This document shows positions 35,801 through 45,770 of a stretch of DNA of 64,000 nt, piece after piece. This DNA is from Linanthus parryae. Taxonomy: Eukaryota; Streptophyta; Magnoliopsida; Ericales; Polemoniaceae. How positions within the stretch are numbered: position 1 is the stretch's first letter; every line of letters begins with the position of its first letter. Under the pieces are notes generated by a model that saw only the letters and a list, made by a program, of their open reading frames with translations, was not told where the DNA came from and searched no databases. A program made the position numbers and the translations under genes. The stretch covers positions 20,371,359 to 20,435,358 of the forward strand of contig JALGPY010000008.1 in the NCBI GenBank assembly GCA_023055425.1, given 5' to 3'.

Positions 35801-37700
35801 TTCCATCTAGGGTCTTAATTCCTTCTTGTCAGGTGATGAAATATCCTGGGACAATATCCTAGGTTCATCAACATCTTGTGTGGTGACTATCACGTCTTCC
35901 CCTTCGATGTCAAATCGTCGACGGGGTACGCTCCAACGAGCGTTCCTACGCAAAAAGGATTCTTCTTCAGCATTATCGTCATTTACGATAGGCTGCTCAC
36001 TAGGTAAGGCACTCCCACTGTTCTCAAGATACATAGGAACAAATTCCTCTTGAGTAGTGGTGAATTGAGTGTCATCTAGTGGTTCCTCTTACTTGCAGAG
36101 AATACCATCTCCACGAGCTTCTCCCTGACTAGGAAAATTAGTTAGCTCATAAGCTGCCGATCCCTATGGCCTAAGGTGACCTCATATAGGTTGCCTTTTG
36201 GTCCACATCTCGTAGGGCGTAGTGGCTACAGACTTGGTGGGTCCTTGGTTGAGTAAATCGACAGACGTTTAACAAAGTGTCTCCTCAAGATAGGGAACTT
36301 ATACTTTGCACGTGCTATCATACATCAAACCGTCTTCAGGCTGTATCCTATTCCTCCTATCCGCCACAGCAATCTGCTGCGGGGCATGGGAATAGCCAAC
36401 TGCCTAACTACTCTCCATCACATAGCTCTTGCTAAGGTAGACACTCGCAGTCTCATTCTGGCTAAGGACATATCCTTTTATCCAGATGGTTTTCTACCTT
36501 TTGTAGATACCTGTCTGAAGCACCCTCGCGCCTCAGACTTATGTGGCCCAAGCACACATAGTTGAGATGCGTACAATAATCTGTGATGGAACAGTAAGCA
36601 CCATGTCTTTAGCTATTAACATTTAATGGAACACAAATACAACAGAATGAATTATTTGTAAAGATTCAATAATCCTTACTACTTTACTGGATAGTTTGCC
36701 TTTTCGCCTTTCGTGTAAGGCAAGAGTCACACACAGGTAAGGGTACCTTGGTCATATTCCAAGCAGGCCTACCTTGGCTAGCCTGAACATCCTTTCCTGA
36801 CATAGTGTGTCTCAATCTAGCACGCCACATATCAGAATCATAAGGCACAACCCTAGTTGATATCCAAAGATCCTGAGGCGTTTATTCATGCTAGGAATCA
36901 AGAGTGCATAACCATACATAACATGACCAATTCCAAAAGTAAAAACTGTGACCAAAACAAATTTTGGTGGCTACTCCATCAAAGATAATCTCATGGATCC
37001 TTAGACGAGAAGTTAGTACCAGGTCTGGCCTTCTAGTCTTAGGAAAACATCCTTTTCCTCCTTTGCATTTGCCTGTCTTGGGCTATTGGTCATGTACCAA
37101 TATTTTGCCCTCATTCCCTTATCCTTGCCCCACCTGTTCCTCACGGTCCTAATACCGGAGTAGGGACTAAATCTGCCGATCATACTTCATCCATAGCCTT
37201 TAGCAATCATATATTGCTTAGACTTCAAAAGTATGCCGAACTAGTATACTTAGCAATCATATATTGCTTAGATCCTAGAACGGAATGATGTTTGGTCTCA
37301 TCCAAACATCCTGACACTTTCAAAGTATGTCATATAACGTTTCCATGGCACTTTCATGAAACGTGGCAGAGATAGCAACAAATTGCTAATCGGATAACTT
37401 AAACATTGTAGTTTAAGGTAGGATTTATGAGTCATTACTCACAATTTTAATGAGGCAAATGGTTAAGGTGGATCCAAGATTCTTCTTTGGCTTATTCCTA
37501 TAATCTTTGAATCTCAAAGTGGTCTTGAACTTGCTGATGAGGTCATTTCCCCACCTTGGCATAGCACGCTCTATGACATTTATCTTGACTGCCTCCCACT
37601 TATTGGTTAGCCTAAAGATAATGTTCATGTGCTGCTGTGACAACTATTCATCACAGGTTCGACCATACTTGTAGGTGTTTTGACAAACTATGTCCAACTA
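32819..37700 (-). pseudogene. Degenerate gag-pol remnants of the minus-strand Copia element
   Basis: Weak coding traces in the expected order from right to left: a gag-like stretch (37643-37425, 'RLTNKWEAVKINVIERAM'), an integrase-like zone (about 36620-36420, matched to the plus-strand relative), an after-integrase stretch ending 'PRILSQDISSPDKKE' (36034-35807), an RT trace 'VTTEFLNREI' (near 35130), and an RNase H trace around 'STMEAK' (near 34310). All are broken by many stops and shifts, and no open frame reaches 100 residues. No functional polyprotein can be made from this copy. Confidence 0.75.
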
Positions 37701-38814
37701 TTTGGTTACATAGTACGATGACTTGACATATCGTTTAATTGTCATCATTTTAGCCTTTACAGTTTCGATTTAGACACGATTGATCTTGAGACATTGCATA
37801 GGAAATTAATACCAGCATTTACTTAGCTCCGAAATAACATGATACATGATTAAAATTTCATAGTTCATCATAAGGACTCCACCAAAACCTAGCAGCAATT
37901 CTAGGAATCAAATATCATCACTTATGATTCCCCATTAGTTTCAATCATGCATAACCATGTGAGCTCTTTTGTTTTAGTTCCTTAGCATGCGAGGTTATAC
38001 AGATATATCCAATCACACGCAGTTATAACGTAAAACAAGCATAAGCATAAATAAATATGCAATGGATGTGGCCCCTAAGGTGCACTCCCACTATTGAGAG
38101 TACGTCTTGAGCAAGTCTTGAACCTCTTGCCTCATGGATCTCGCCTCATCTCGAGTGTTCCTTGAAGCTTCCCTGTTCGTCTCTTTGCTCCATGCATCTC
38201 GCGCCATAGCTTTTGGTTTGGCCACCTCTCTTGAAGCTTCTATTCTTCAATCTTCACTAAATATCTTATTTCTAAGAAGTAACCTCTAATAGGCGATTTA
38301 GATGAGAAGAGAAGACAATAGAGTATGTAGAGAGGCACGACACGCAGGCCGTATTTTAATTGATTACATATTCAAAACCAAAACCAAATATAAAAACATC
38401 TAAGCCACATCCATGCATCAAACACATCCATTCAACCCACAACAGCATGTATAATAATAAAATAAACATACTGTAATTTTCTGGAAATTTCCAGAATTAA
38501 AGAATAATTACTGGAATTTAATAAGCAATAAATCAATCAACTAATAAGATCGAAAATCGCTCCCAACTACCTAGGATCTCACCTCCTATCTCATAAGGTA
38601 GGGAAAAATGTCCTAAGTCTCCAGGAAAAATTTGGGCTCAAAACAGTGTGTTTAAGGACGTCTAATTGCCTCGGGAAGTGTGCTAAACACTAATTAATTA
38701 ATCTGGAAAATAATAAAATTTTCTGTTTTTCCAAAAATTATGAAAAAATCCCAAAAAAATAGGAAATTTAATTCTGAGCATATAGAAAAAAATTTGGTGA
38801 AAAATAGTGGCCGG

Positions 38815-39190
38815 AGGATGGCTCACGCGCCCACACGCGCCGCCGCGCGTGGGCGAGTCCGCCTCCGTCACGCGCCGACGCGGCCGAGTGCCACGTCAGC
38901 GTGCCACGTGGCATGCCACGTCAGCCAAGTGCTGACGTCAGCTGCCACGTCGGCCCTCCACGTCACCTGCCACGTCAACAGCCGCGTGGCTGCCACGTCA
39001 TCCGCCACGTCAGCAATTGCTGACGTGGCTCCGCCACGTCATCATGCCACGTCAGCCCTAGCTGACGTCAGCAAGCCCGCCGCCGCCCTTTGGCGCGTGC
39101 GGCGCGTGGCGGCGCGTGGCCGCGCGTGGAGGCGGCGTCGGTGGCGCGTGAGGCCCACGCGCCGCCTTCCCGGCCTCCGTTTCCGGCGAT
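38815..39190 (-). promoter_or_regulatory. GC-rich leader with cluster of TGACGTGG sites (minus-strand Copia)
   Basis: Within 38891-39070 there are 13 ACGT cores. Nine of them are the 8-mer TGACGTGG/CCACGTCA, and eight of the nine are in the element's sense orientation. One palindromic 'ccacgtgg' is also present. The cluster lies about 430-610 bp from the primer site, in the untranslated leader. TGACGTGG matches the plant unfolded-protein-response element (TGACGTGR), bound by bZIP28/bZIP60, and also C/G-box hybrids bound by other bZIPs. The surrounding 375 bp are very rich in G+C ('cgcgtgg', 'cacgcgcc') unlike the AT-rich neighbourhood. Confidence 0.7.
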
Positions 39191-39497
39191 CTTTACATCG
39201 TTGGAATCGTCGTTTCACGTAGATCAAGATTATGTGTTCAAAACCCAATTTTAACATGTTTTGAAAAAATCTTTTTACTGATCAGATTAAACAGTCCAGA
39301 TTTATACTGTTTCGAATCTTAGAAAAATCATAACTAATTCTCTGTTCGTCCAAAAATTACAAAATTTATATTTCTGGAATCCTTGTGAAAAACCCTATCT
39401 AACCATGTAGGTTTCACTAACAGATTATGAAATTTCAAAAACTCGAATTTTTTATCTGATTCGGGAACGCATATCTAGGCACGAAAAACAAGCCTAA

Positions 39498-39510
39498 GGC
39501 TCTGATACCA
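39498..39510 (-). other. Primer-binding site of the minus-strand Copia element
   Basis: On the minus strand 'tggtatcagagcc', one base inside the 5' LTR, complementary to the 3' end of initiator methionine tRNA, the usual primer of plant Copia elements. Confidence 0.9.
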
Positions 39511-39511
39511 A

Positions 39512-39978
39512 TGAAGGACGTACTTGATCTAACATATTCAGATCTACAACATGAACTAAAGCGGAATATTCATGTGTTTACCTTGTCTTCCTTAGCTCCT
39601 AAGCGCAACGGATGATCGTAGGGTGCTTGCTTTCACGTGCTCTTCTTGCTCCCACAATCTGGCTCGAATCACTAGGACGAGAGCTCTGATCCACACCAAG
39701 TTCCACACGATGGAGGCTAGTTGAAGAGAGAGTCTAGGGTTTACTGTATTATGATCAGCACATGATCTCTACAGTATTGTGTGTATTATGTCTCTAGCAC
39801 ACATAATAATCTAGGAGGCTGTCTCCTTATATAGACAGACTTATACCTAATTGCAACGTACCCCCTAGGGTTGATGTCCTTGCTACTAACCCCATAAGGT
39901 TTGAGCTTGTCTCACCTAAACCCATAAGTTTAGGTTAATTGCATTGTGCACCCCACATGGGCGCACATAATGCTAACA
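39512..39978 (-). repeat. 5' LTR of the minus-strand Copia element
   Basis: Appears identical to 32352-32818. On the minus strand a TATA-like 'tatataagga' lies near 39825-39834, so transcription would start in this LTR and proceed towards lower coordinates. Confidence 0.95.
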
Positions 39979-40155
39979 TGATTGATGAAGTAGACATGTT
40001 TTGATGACCCATTTGGGTTTGGACAAGTCACATAGTAGTTGTTCTGTCATGCACTATATATGACGATGTTTTACGTACGAAAATCATTACTCTTTTGCAC
40101 TATTTCTAAAATAGTGTGTACTTCAATTTATTTGTAAAACATACCGACAGAACTA

Positions 40156-40413
40156 CCACTCTGTCCCAGCTCTTTCTTCCCAATTTGACTTTTGTCACTA
40201 TTCACTGGGTCACTTTGACCCAGTGATTTGAATAGCAAACCGATGTAATTTTTTGATAATTTTTTCAAGGTGTTGTACAGTAAAAGGTGCTCTATAATAT
40301 GGTGAAAAAATTATCAAAAAACCGTATTATTTTGCTATCCAAATCACCCGGTCAAAGTGATCCAGATACGAGTCAAAAAAGTCAGATGGGAAGAAATAGC
40401 TGGGACGGAGTGG
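40156..40413. mobile_element. Fold-back Stowaway-like MITE (family A)
   Basis: The ends 'ccactctgtcccagctcttt' and 'gctgggacggagtgg' face each other with TA on both sides (40154-40155 and 40414-40415). The inner arms pair almost throughout ('gtaattttttgataattttt' opposite 'aaaaattatcaaaaaaccg'). Family signature 'gggtcactttgacccagtga' is present near the left. Confidence 0.85.
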
Positions 40414-40533
40414 TATGACCCTATTTGCAGTGACGGATTTAGAAAATTGAAATGTTCCAATATGCAACTTATTATTTTGTGGTGAAGTGGACATGTTCTC
40501 TAAACATACAATAACATCCTCATTCAAACAACG

Positions 40534-40797
40534 TGATACGGTATCCGTATCATATTTATCTGTTTATTTATTTATTTATGGTTATTTAATAATCTGGGCT
40601 TGGCCCGTTAGGTCTAGGGTTAGGGTTAGGTCTAGTATTTTATCTATTTAAAGTGATGTACTCCCTCAGTATTATTCAATGAATAAGAATAATCAGTCTC
40701 TCCCTTAAACTCTCGTCTATCTCTCTTTCGTCTATCTCCCTCAAGTTCTTCACCTTGACTATCAATTTCTTCTATATTTCGATACTTCTATGTATAA
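40534..40797 (+). repeat. 5' LTR of the 1.9-kb element
   Basis: Begins 'tgatacggtatccgtatca', a short palindrome. It has 'ctagggttagggttagg' near 40613, a coincidental telomere-like motif. The end reads 'tgtataa' where the 3' LTR has 'tgtatca'. Confidence 0.9.
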
Positions 40798-40859
40798 TTG
40801 GTGCTCTCGTTGAGAGCGTCGGTCGGACTTTTTGTTCGCGACGCTCGCCCCCGGACTTT

Positions 40860-42236
40860 ATGGATCTCCCGTTCGCGATTGTCGATCTCAGTCGCAAAGG
40901 CGTCCAACTAGTGCTCCTCGATGAAATCGACGAGCTCTACCAGCAAGGTGAAACAATCAACTGTCTCACCACTGCAGATCTAGAAGACTTTCAAGCAAGT
41001 GGGTACATCACCCAGACAGATCTGGAGTACCTCGAAGCAAGTCGGAAACAATTCCGGTTGATCTCCATGGACGAATTTGGTCGCCTCCAGGACATAATCA
41101 GAGACGGCGAACTATCGTCGCTTGATGAAGAACAGCCGCCGCAAGAACAGCAGCATCCGATAACAACCCAGCCGCCGCCGTCAAGCATACCCCCAGCAGT
41201 GTCTGCTGTGATTCCACCTACCAAGCAGCCAACCTAGCCCCCGGAGAACCACCAACACCAGATCGAACCAGAGGCGACCTCCACCGTCGACCCTCTGCCT
41301 CAACCGCTGCAATTTTTGCCTGCCACGCCATTGATTCCGGCGGAGCTTCAACCAGACCCACTACCACTGCCGGCGACACAGTCGTAGATTCAACCATCTC
41401 CGCCAACAGATCCGTCACCAACGACGGCGTCTGAGGCGTTCCCGGCGACCCCAAGCGTCCAATCGGCCCTCCAACCTGACCGCCTGAAGCTCACACGTCC
41501 GAACCCATCACCATCGCTATCACCAGCGACGACTCAACCTCCACTCTTCGCCGTCCTTCACCCTCCGAAACCACCAACCAAACCCCCGCCCAATCCGAAG
41601 CCGCCAGCCGCCTCTAGACCCCGTCCAAAACCACCTCCGCCGCTCCTTCCATCTCCGGCGTCACAACCACCACAGCTCCGGCCGCCGGCGCATCCCCCTC
41701 CAGATCCGCCACCACCAGCCCTTACGGGTCAACTTTCTTCCTCTCTCCTGCTGGTTGTTAGGGCAAAAGAAGATGGGCTGATTTATCCAAGTTGGGATCC
41801 AATACTAAATTGGGCTAACTGCTTCCTTTGGGCCAACACAGATAGAATTGGGTTAATAGTTTTAAGTTGGCAAGGTTGTCAATTGGGGCTAAGAGGGTAT
41901 CATCAACTTGGGCATAATTCTTTAAAAAAGAATTTGGGCCAGCCCGCTCATATAAATTCAGTATTTTTATTTGGATTTGGACTCCAAATTGGGTTGTTCA
42001 AGTTAGTTCGTCGACAATTTGATCCGGGCAAGATTAGTAGCAAGTTGAGACTACGAAGTGGCGTTTTGAAGACCGTTCGACGTCAATTCGATCCGGGCAA
42101 GAATAGAAGCAATTTTTCAACGTCCGCCTTGAGGGCAAGGCGATTTTCAAGCGTGGGGGAGTTGATACGGTATCCGTATCATATTTATCTGTTTATTTAT
42201 TTATGGTTATTTAATAATCTGGGCTTGGCCCGTTAG
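40860..42236 (+). CDS. Proline-rich frame of the 1.9-kb LTR element, with two in-frame TAG codons
   Basis: From the ATG at 40860 ('MDLPFAIVDLSRKG') a single frame runs to 42236, broken only by TAG at 41235-41237 and 41385-41387. The three open parts are about 125, 49 and 283 codons (stops excluded). The first part is acidic and helical-looking ('LVLLDEIDELYQQGE', 'LEDFQASGYITQTDLEYLEA'), followed by a Q/P-rich spacer. The middle and third parts are strongly proline-rich ('PPKPPTKPPPNPKPP') and then change to a hydrophobic/basic tail containing two 'RRQFDPGK' copies. The last 24 codons lie in the 3' LTR. I do not recognise the protein. It may be a gag-like or captured sequence. The two TAGs may be decay. 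An upstream in-frame ATG at 40755 lies in the LTR. Confidence 0.4.
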
Positions 42237-42422
42237 GTCTAGGGTTAGGGTTAGGTCTAGTATTTTATCTATTTAAAGTGATGTACTCCCTCAGTATTAT
42301 TCAATGAATAAGAATAATCAGTCTCTCCCTTAAACTCTCGTCTATCTCTCTTTCGTCTATCTCCCTCAAGTTCTTCACCTTGACTATCAATTTCTTCTAT
42401 ATTTCGATACTTCTATGTATCA
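42163..42422 (+). repeat. 3' LTR of the 1.9-kb element
   Basis: Runs from 'tgatacggtatcc' to 'tgtatca' and is followed by the target duplication CAACG. Confidence 0.92.
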
Positions 42423-42427
42423 CAACG

Positions 42428-43056
42428 CCTACACATGTTTATGAATTTTTTCTATCAAATCTCAAGAACTTCGTGGATGACGAAATGAATAAAACACACC
42501 CCTCTATTTGCAATTTCTTGTATTTTTTTTAGGAATCACTTTCTTGTATTTACTAATGCCTACCCAATTCTTAACATTTTCAACTAATTAATTGAGGTAT
42601 GACGTCAACGCAGAAAGTAATTATAACAAGTACTTACTCGCAATCTTAATATACATCATCTTAAAATTTTCACATTCAAGAACTGCTTCTTTCGTAGATG
42701 GTCGCTAATTAAGGTAACATGTGCTCCCAAAACACTTACTTGGAAATTAAACAACCATATTTGCTCGAAAAAGCAGGAAGTAAACAACCATAATTCATAG
42801 AAAAATAAAAAGAGCTTATGCAAAAGAAGAGATGAATGCCAGGTTATGTCTTGTGGTAGGCAGGTCTTAGAGTGTAATGTGTATGGCTTGTGTTTAAGTA
42901 GAACTCTGAGACAGTCGCCATGTCACAAACTTATGATAATTTATATTTTAGAGAGTTACGAGTTTTTGTTTGAGTTTTTGTTTTTGAGATATGAGTTATT
43001 GAGCTCAAAAGTATGTCCGTTATTTTACTAGAATTCCATAGGGTAATACCATATAC
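42428..43056. other. Intergenic DNA
   Basis: AT-rich, with no gene or bounded element recognised. Confidence 0.4.
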
Positions 43057-43058
43057 TA

Positions 43059-43312
43059 CCTCCGTTTCGTCTGTTTCGTCTGCGTTTGACTTTTTAACCC
43101 GTAACTGAGTCACTTTGACTTGGTAATTTGGGTACCAAAACGATGTAATTTTTTAACAATTTTTGCATGGTATTTTAGGATAAACTTTCCTCTATAACAC
43201 CATGTAAAGATTACCAAATTCTTGTATCGTTTTGCTAATCAAATCACCGGATGAAAGTAATCCAGTGAATAGTGACAAAAAATGAAATAGACTGAAACAG
43301 ACGAAACAGAGG
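43059..43312. mobile_element. Fold-back Stowaway-like MITE (family A)
   Basis: The ends 'cctccgtttcgtctgtttcg' and 'cagacgaaacagagg' face each other, with TA on both sides (43057-43058 and 43313-43314). Family signatures 'gagtcactttgac', 'gatgtaattttttaac' and 'ctataacaccatg' are present in the usual order. Confidence 0.85.
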
Positions 43313-43676
43313 TAGTACTATATATCACTGAAAGGAGCAAGAGTTTTCCACAAACCAAGTCATACTCGTCAATTTCCTAAAGAATTGTGACGTCTTGGTA
43401 GCAATTTCAGAATTAAATCAGTCTTGATCCTGCAACTGTTGGGGTTTGAATTGTCAATTCCAATTGCACGGAACAAAACACGAAAATTACGCAGAAATCA
43501 AGTCGATAAATCAACTTCGAATGGTGGGGACAGTGGGGTTATAGTCAATTTTGTTTAGTATAAGGTGGTCACTTTATTTTTTATGATCTGGAAATCTGCA
43601 TTTGTTACTTTCAGGTACGTACTAAATAAGCACCCATTATAATGTAATAGTCTGCAAACTACATTAGAGATATAAA

Positions 43677-44120
43677 TCAGTCTATGAAATATAGCGCCTC
43701 ATATGTCTTTCTTGAATTAATAGTAGAATTAGTATATGACAATTCAGTCAAGTTGTAATTGATAGTAACAGTGTGGTATGGATCAAGTTGCTTCCAAAAC
43801 CAACTATCAAACAGCAAAATATAGCGACCTAAACGCCTCCTATGTCTTTCTTGAATCAATAGTAGAATTAGTATATGACAATCCAGTCATAGTAGTAATT
43901 GATAGTAGCACTGTAGTATGGATCAAGTTGCGTTCCAAACCCAACTATCAATAGCGAAATATAGCGACATAAACGCCTTCTGTGTCTTTCTTGAATCAAT
44001 AGTAAAATTAGTATATGACAATCCAGTCATTGTAGGAATTGATAGTAGCACTGTAGTACGGATCAAATTGCTTCCAAAACCAGCTATCAATAGCGAAATA
44101 TAACGACCTAAACGCCTCCT
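43677..44120. repeat. Tandem repeat, ~140-bp unit, about 3.2 copies
   Basis: The landmark 'tgtctttcttgaat' occurs at 43704, 43843 and 43983, giving periods of 139 and 140. Copies share 'agtatatgacaat.cagtca', 'attgatagta', 'tggatcaa.ttgc.ttccaaa' and 'actatcaa', with scattered differences. Copies 2 and 3 are more alike than either is to copy 1. The period is not a multiple of three, so a repeated protein frame is not maintained. Confidence 0.9.
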
Positions 44121-44586
44121 AGGTCCCCCGTTGTTGAAGGATGGTTTTCTTGTGTGTTTGGGGCTACTAATGTCTCTGCTCAACCATAGTCCAATGATCG
44201 AGTGGTTACACTATATTCCACCACTCTTGATAGCAGTCAGGCGACACAACGTTGCTTCTTAAATGAAATTGAAATTATGCGTAAGAATAATTTTGATATC
44301 GCGTTTTGTAGTTTTCCTTGTATTTTTTGGGTCGCCGCCGTTTAGTGTTTATGCTAATAAAAGATGGAATTGAACTATTTTGAGATTATTCGACAATTAT
44401 TGTACATGAAATAGAGAAGGCCACTGTAGAAAATGATGCCAACATGCTAATTTTATTATCCCTACAATCCACATAGATGCAATTATATTAAACTAGCAAA
44501 CCATATGTGTATCGCAGGGAAAAAAATATATGGAAGACTAACAGCATATCTTGCATGAAATAAAGCACTATATGAGTTATTTTACA
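44121..44586. other. Intergenic DNA before the plus-strand Copia element
   Basis: No gene or bounded element was recognised. Confidence 0.4.
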
Positions 44587-45085
44587 TGTTAGCAATTGGT
44601 GCGCCCATGTGGGGTGTCCAATGCAATTATCGTAACCTTATGGGGTTAGTTGCACTAATGCACAAACTAGAGGGGTTAGTAGCTATGGCTCAAACCCTAG
44701 GGGTTTATGTGCAAACCTAGGAGAAGTTTTGCCTATATAAGGAGGCAGCCTCCTACACATTATGGTGTGCTATAGTGCTATAATGCTAAGGCTAATGGCT
44801 ATTCCAGAGAATAAAGTTACTCTGTCTAGATTCATACTAGTTGTAGAGAACCCTAGTCTCTCTCCAACTTCATCCAAGGAGGTGGAACGTGGTGTGGAAA
44901 TCAGTGTTCGTCCTCGAGATTCACACTAGATTGGTGGGAGCAAGATCAAGAAGGAGGCGCGTGAAAGCAAGCAACAACCGATCATCCGCTGCATTAAGGA
45001 GCTTAGGAAGACAAGGTAAACACATGAATCTTCCGCTATAATTCATGTTGTAGATCTGTATGTGATAGATCCTTCCTGCCCTTCA
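44587..45085 (+). repeat. 5' LTR of the plus-strand Copia element
   Basis: Begins 'tgttagcaattggtgcgccc' and ends 'gcccttca'. A TATA-like 'ctatataaggagg' at 44733-44745 marks the likely core promoter. The same site is found in the LTRs of the inverted relative. Confidence 0.95.
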
Positions 45086-45086
45086 T

Positions 45087-45100
45087 TGGTATCAGAGCCA
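45087..45100 (+). other. Primer-binding site of the plus-strand Copia element
   Basis: 'tggtatcagagcca' is complementary to the 3' end of initiator methionine tRNA. Confidence 0.92.
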
Positions 45101-45414
45101 TAGGCTTGTTTTTCGTGCCTCGATAAGCGTTCCCGAATCTGATTTAAAAATCGAGTTTCTGAAATTTCATAACCAGTAGACGAAACCTATATGGTTAGGT
45201 AGGGTTTTTCACGAGGATTCCAGATATATAAATTTTATATTTTTTGGATTTACGATGAATTATTTATGATTTTTCAAAGATTCGGAACTGTATTAATCTG
45301 GACTGCTAGATCCAATCAGTAGAACACGTTTTTCAAAACTTGTTAAAATTGGATTTTGACCACATAATCGGGATCAGGACGAAAAGACGATCCCGGAAAA
45401 ATTATTTTTGTCGG

Positions 45415-45770
45415 GAACGGAGCATGGGAAGGCGGCGCGTGGTCTTCACGCGCCACCGACGCCGCCTCCAGGCGCGGCCACGCGCCGCACGCGCCAAAGG
45501 GCTGGCGGCGGCTGCTGACGTGGCCCTAGGGCTGAGCAAAAAGCTGACGTGGCAATGACGTGGCAGCCACGTGTCAGCTGACGTGGCAGTTGACGTGGCG
45601 ATGACGTGGCGGGGTGACGTGGCTGCTGGCGTCATCATATGTGTTGACGTGGCATGCCACGTGGCATGCTGACGTGGCACATGGCCGACGTCGGCGCGTG
45701 GCGGAGGCGGACGCCCCCACGCGCGGCGGCGCGTGAGGGCGCGTGCGGCCTCCTCCCGCCGTCATTTTTC
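45415..45770 (+). promoter_or_regulatory. GC-rich leader with cluster of TGACGTGG sites (plus-strand Copia)
   Basis: Between 45516 and 45692 there are 12 ACGT cores. Nine are TGACGTGG, all nine in the sense orientation, usually as 'tgacgtggc' and spaced irregularly at about 8 to 34 bp. One 'ccacgtgg' is also present. The cluster begins about 415 bp after the primer site, matching the place of the equivalent cluster in the inverted relative. The flanks are G+C-rich ('cgcgtggtcttcacgcgcc' before it, 'cacgcgcggcggcgcgtg' after it). The 8-mer matches the plant UPR element and bZIP C/G-box hybrids. Confidence 0.7.

Larger units (their letters stand above)
32352..39978 (-). mobile_element. Full-length Copia-type LTR retrotransposon, coding-dead, identical LTRs
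   Basis: Two LTRs of 467 bp (32352-32818 and 39512-39978) appear identical and are flanked by the 5-bp duplication TGATT (32347-32351 and 39979-39983). The primer site, reverse complement of 'tggtatcagagcc' (39498-39510), shows that the element reads on the minus strand. The purine-rich 'gagtgggaga' beside 32819 is the polypurine tract. Its 7627 bp contain only degenerate gag, integrase, RT and RNase H remnants. The order of integrase before RT supports Copia. It is related to, but clearly different from, the element at 44587-52396. LTR identity implies very recent insertion, or LTR gene conversion. Confidence 0.95.
40534..42422 (+). mobile_element. Non-autonomous LTR retrotransposon (1.9 kb, TRIM/TR-GAG-like)
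   Basis: LTRs of about 264 bp (40534-40797) and 260 bp (42163-42422), nearly identical except for one TTTA unit and the last bases of the 5' copy, flanked by the duplication CAACG (40529-40533 and 42423-42427). Immediately inside the 5' LTR is 'ttggtgctctcgttgagagc', a primer-site-like sequence. Before the 3' LTR is the purine tract 'gtgggggagt'. The interior (1.4 kb) has no pol domain but one long proline-rich frame. The segment just before the purine tract ('ccttgagggcaaggcgatt') resembles the 3' flank of many plant Gypsy elements, which suggests Gypsy ancestry. Confidence 0.88.

Noticed and set aside
38740..39222. 160-residue open frame in the GC-rich Copia leader
   Set aside because: Its length comes from high G+C with few stops. 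It is antisense to the element, changes with the repeat, and has no domain.
40613..40631. Telomere-like 'ctagggttagggttagg' in the LTRs of the 1.9-kb element
   Set aside because: Only two to three units, present identically in both LTRs (again near 42240), so it is part of the LTR and not an interstitial telomere array.
43918..44183. Frames across the 140-bp tandem repeat as a repeat protein
   Set aside because: Periods of 139 and 140 do not keep a frame, and homologous positions fall in different frames.
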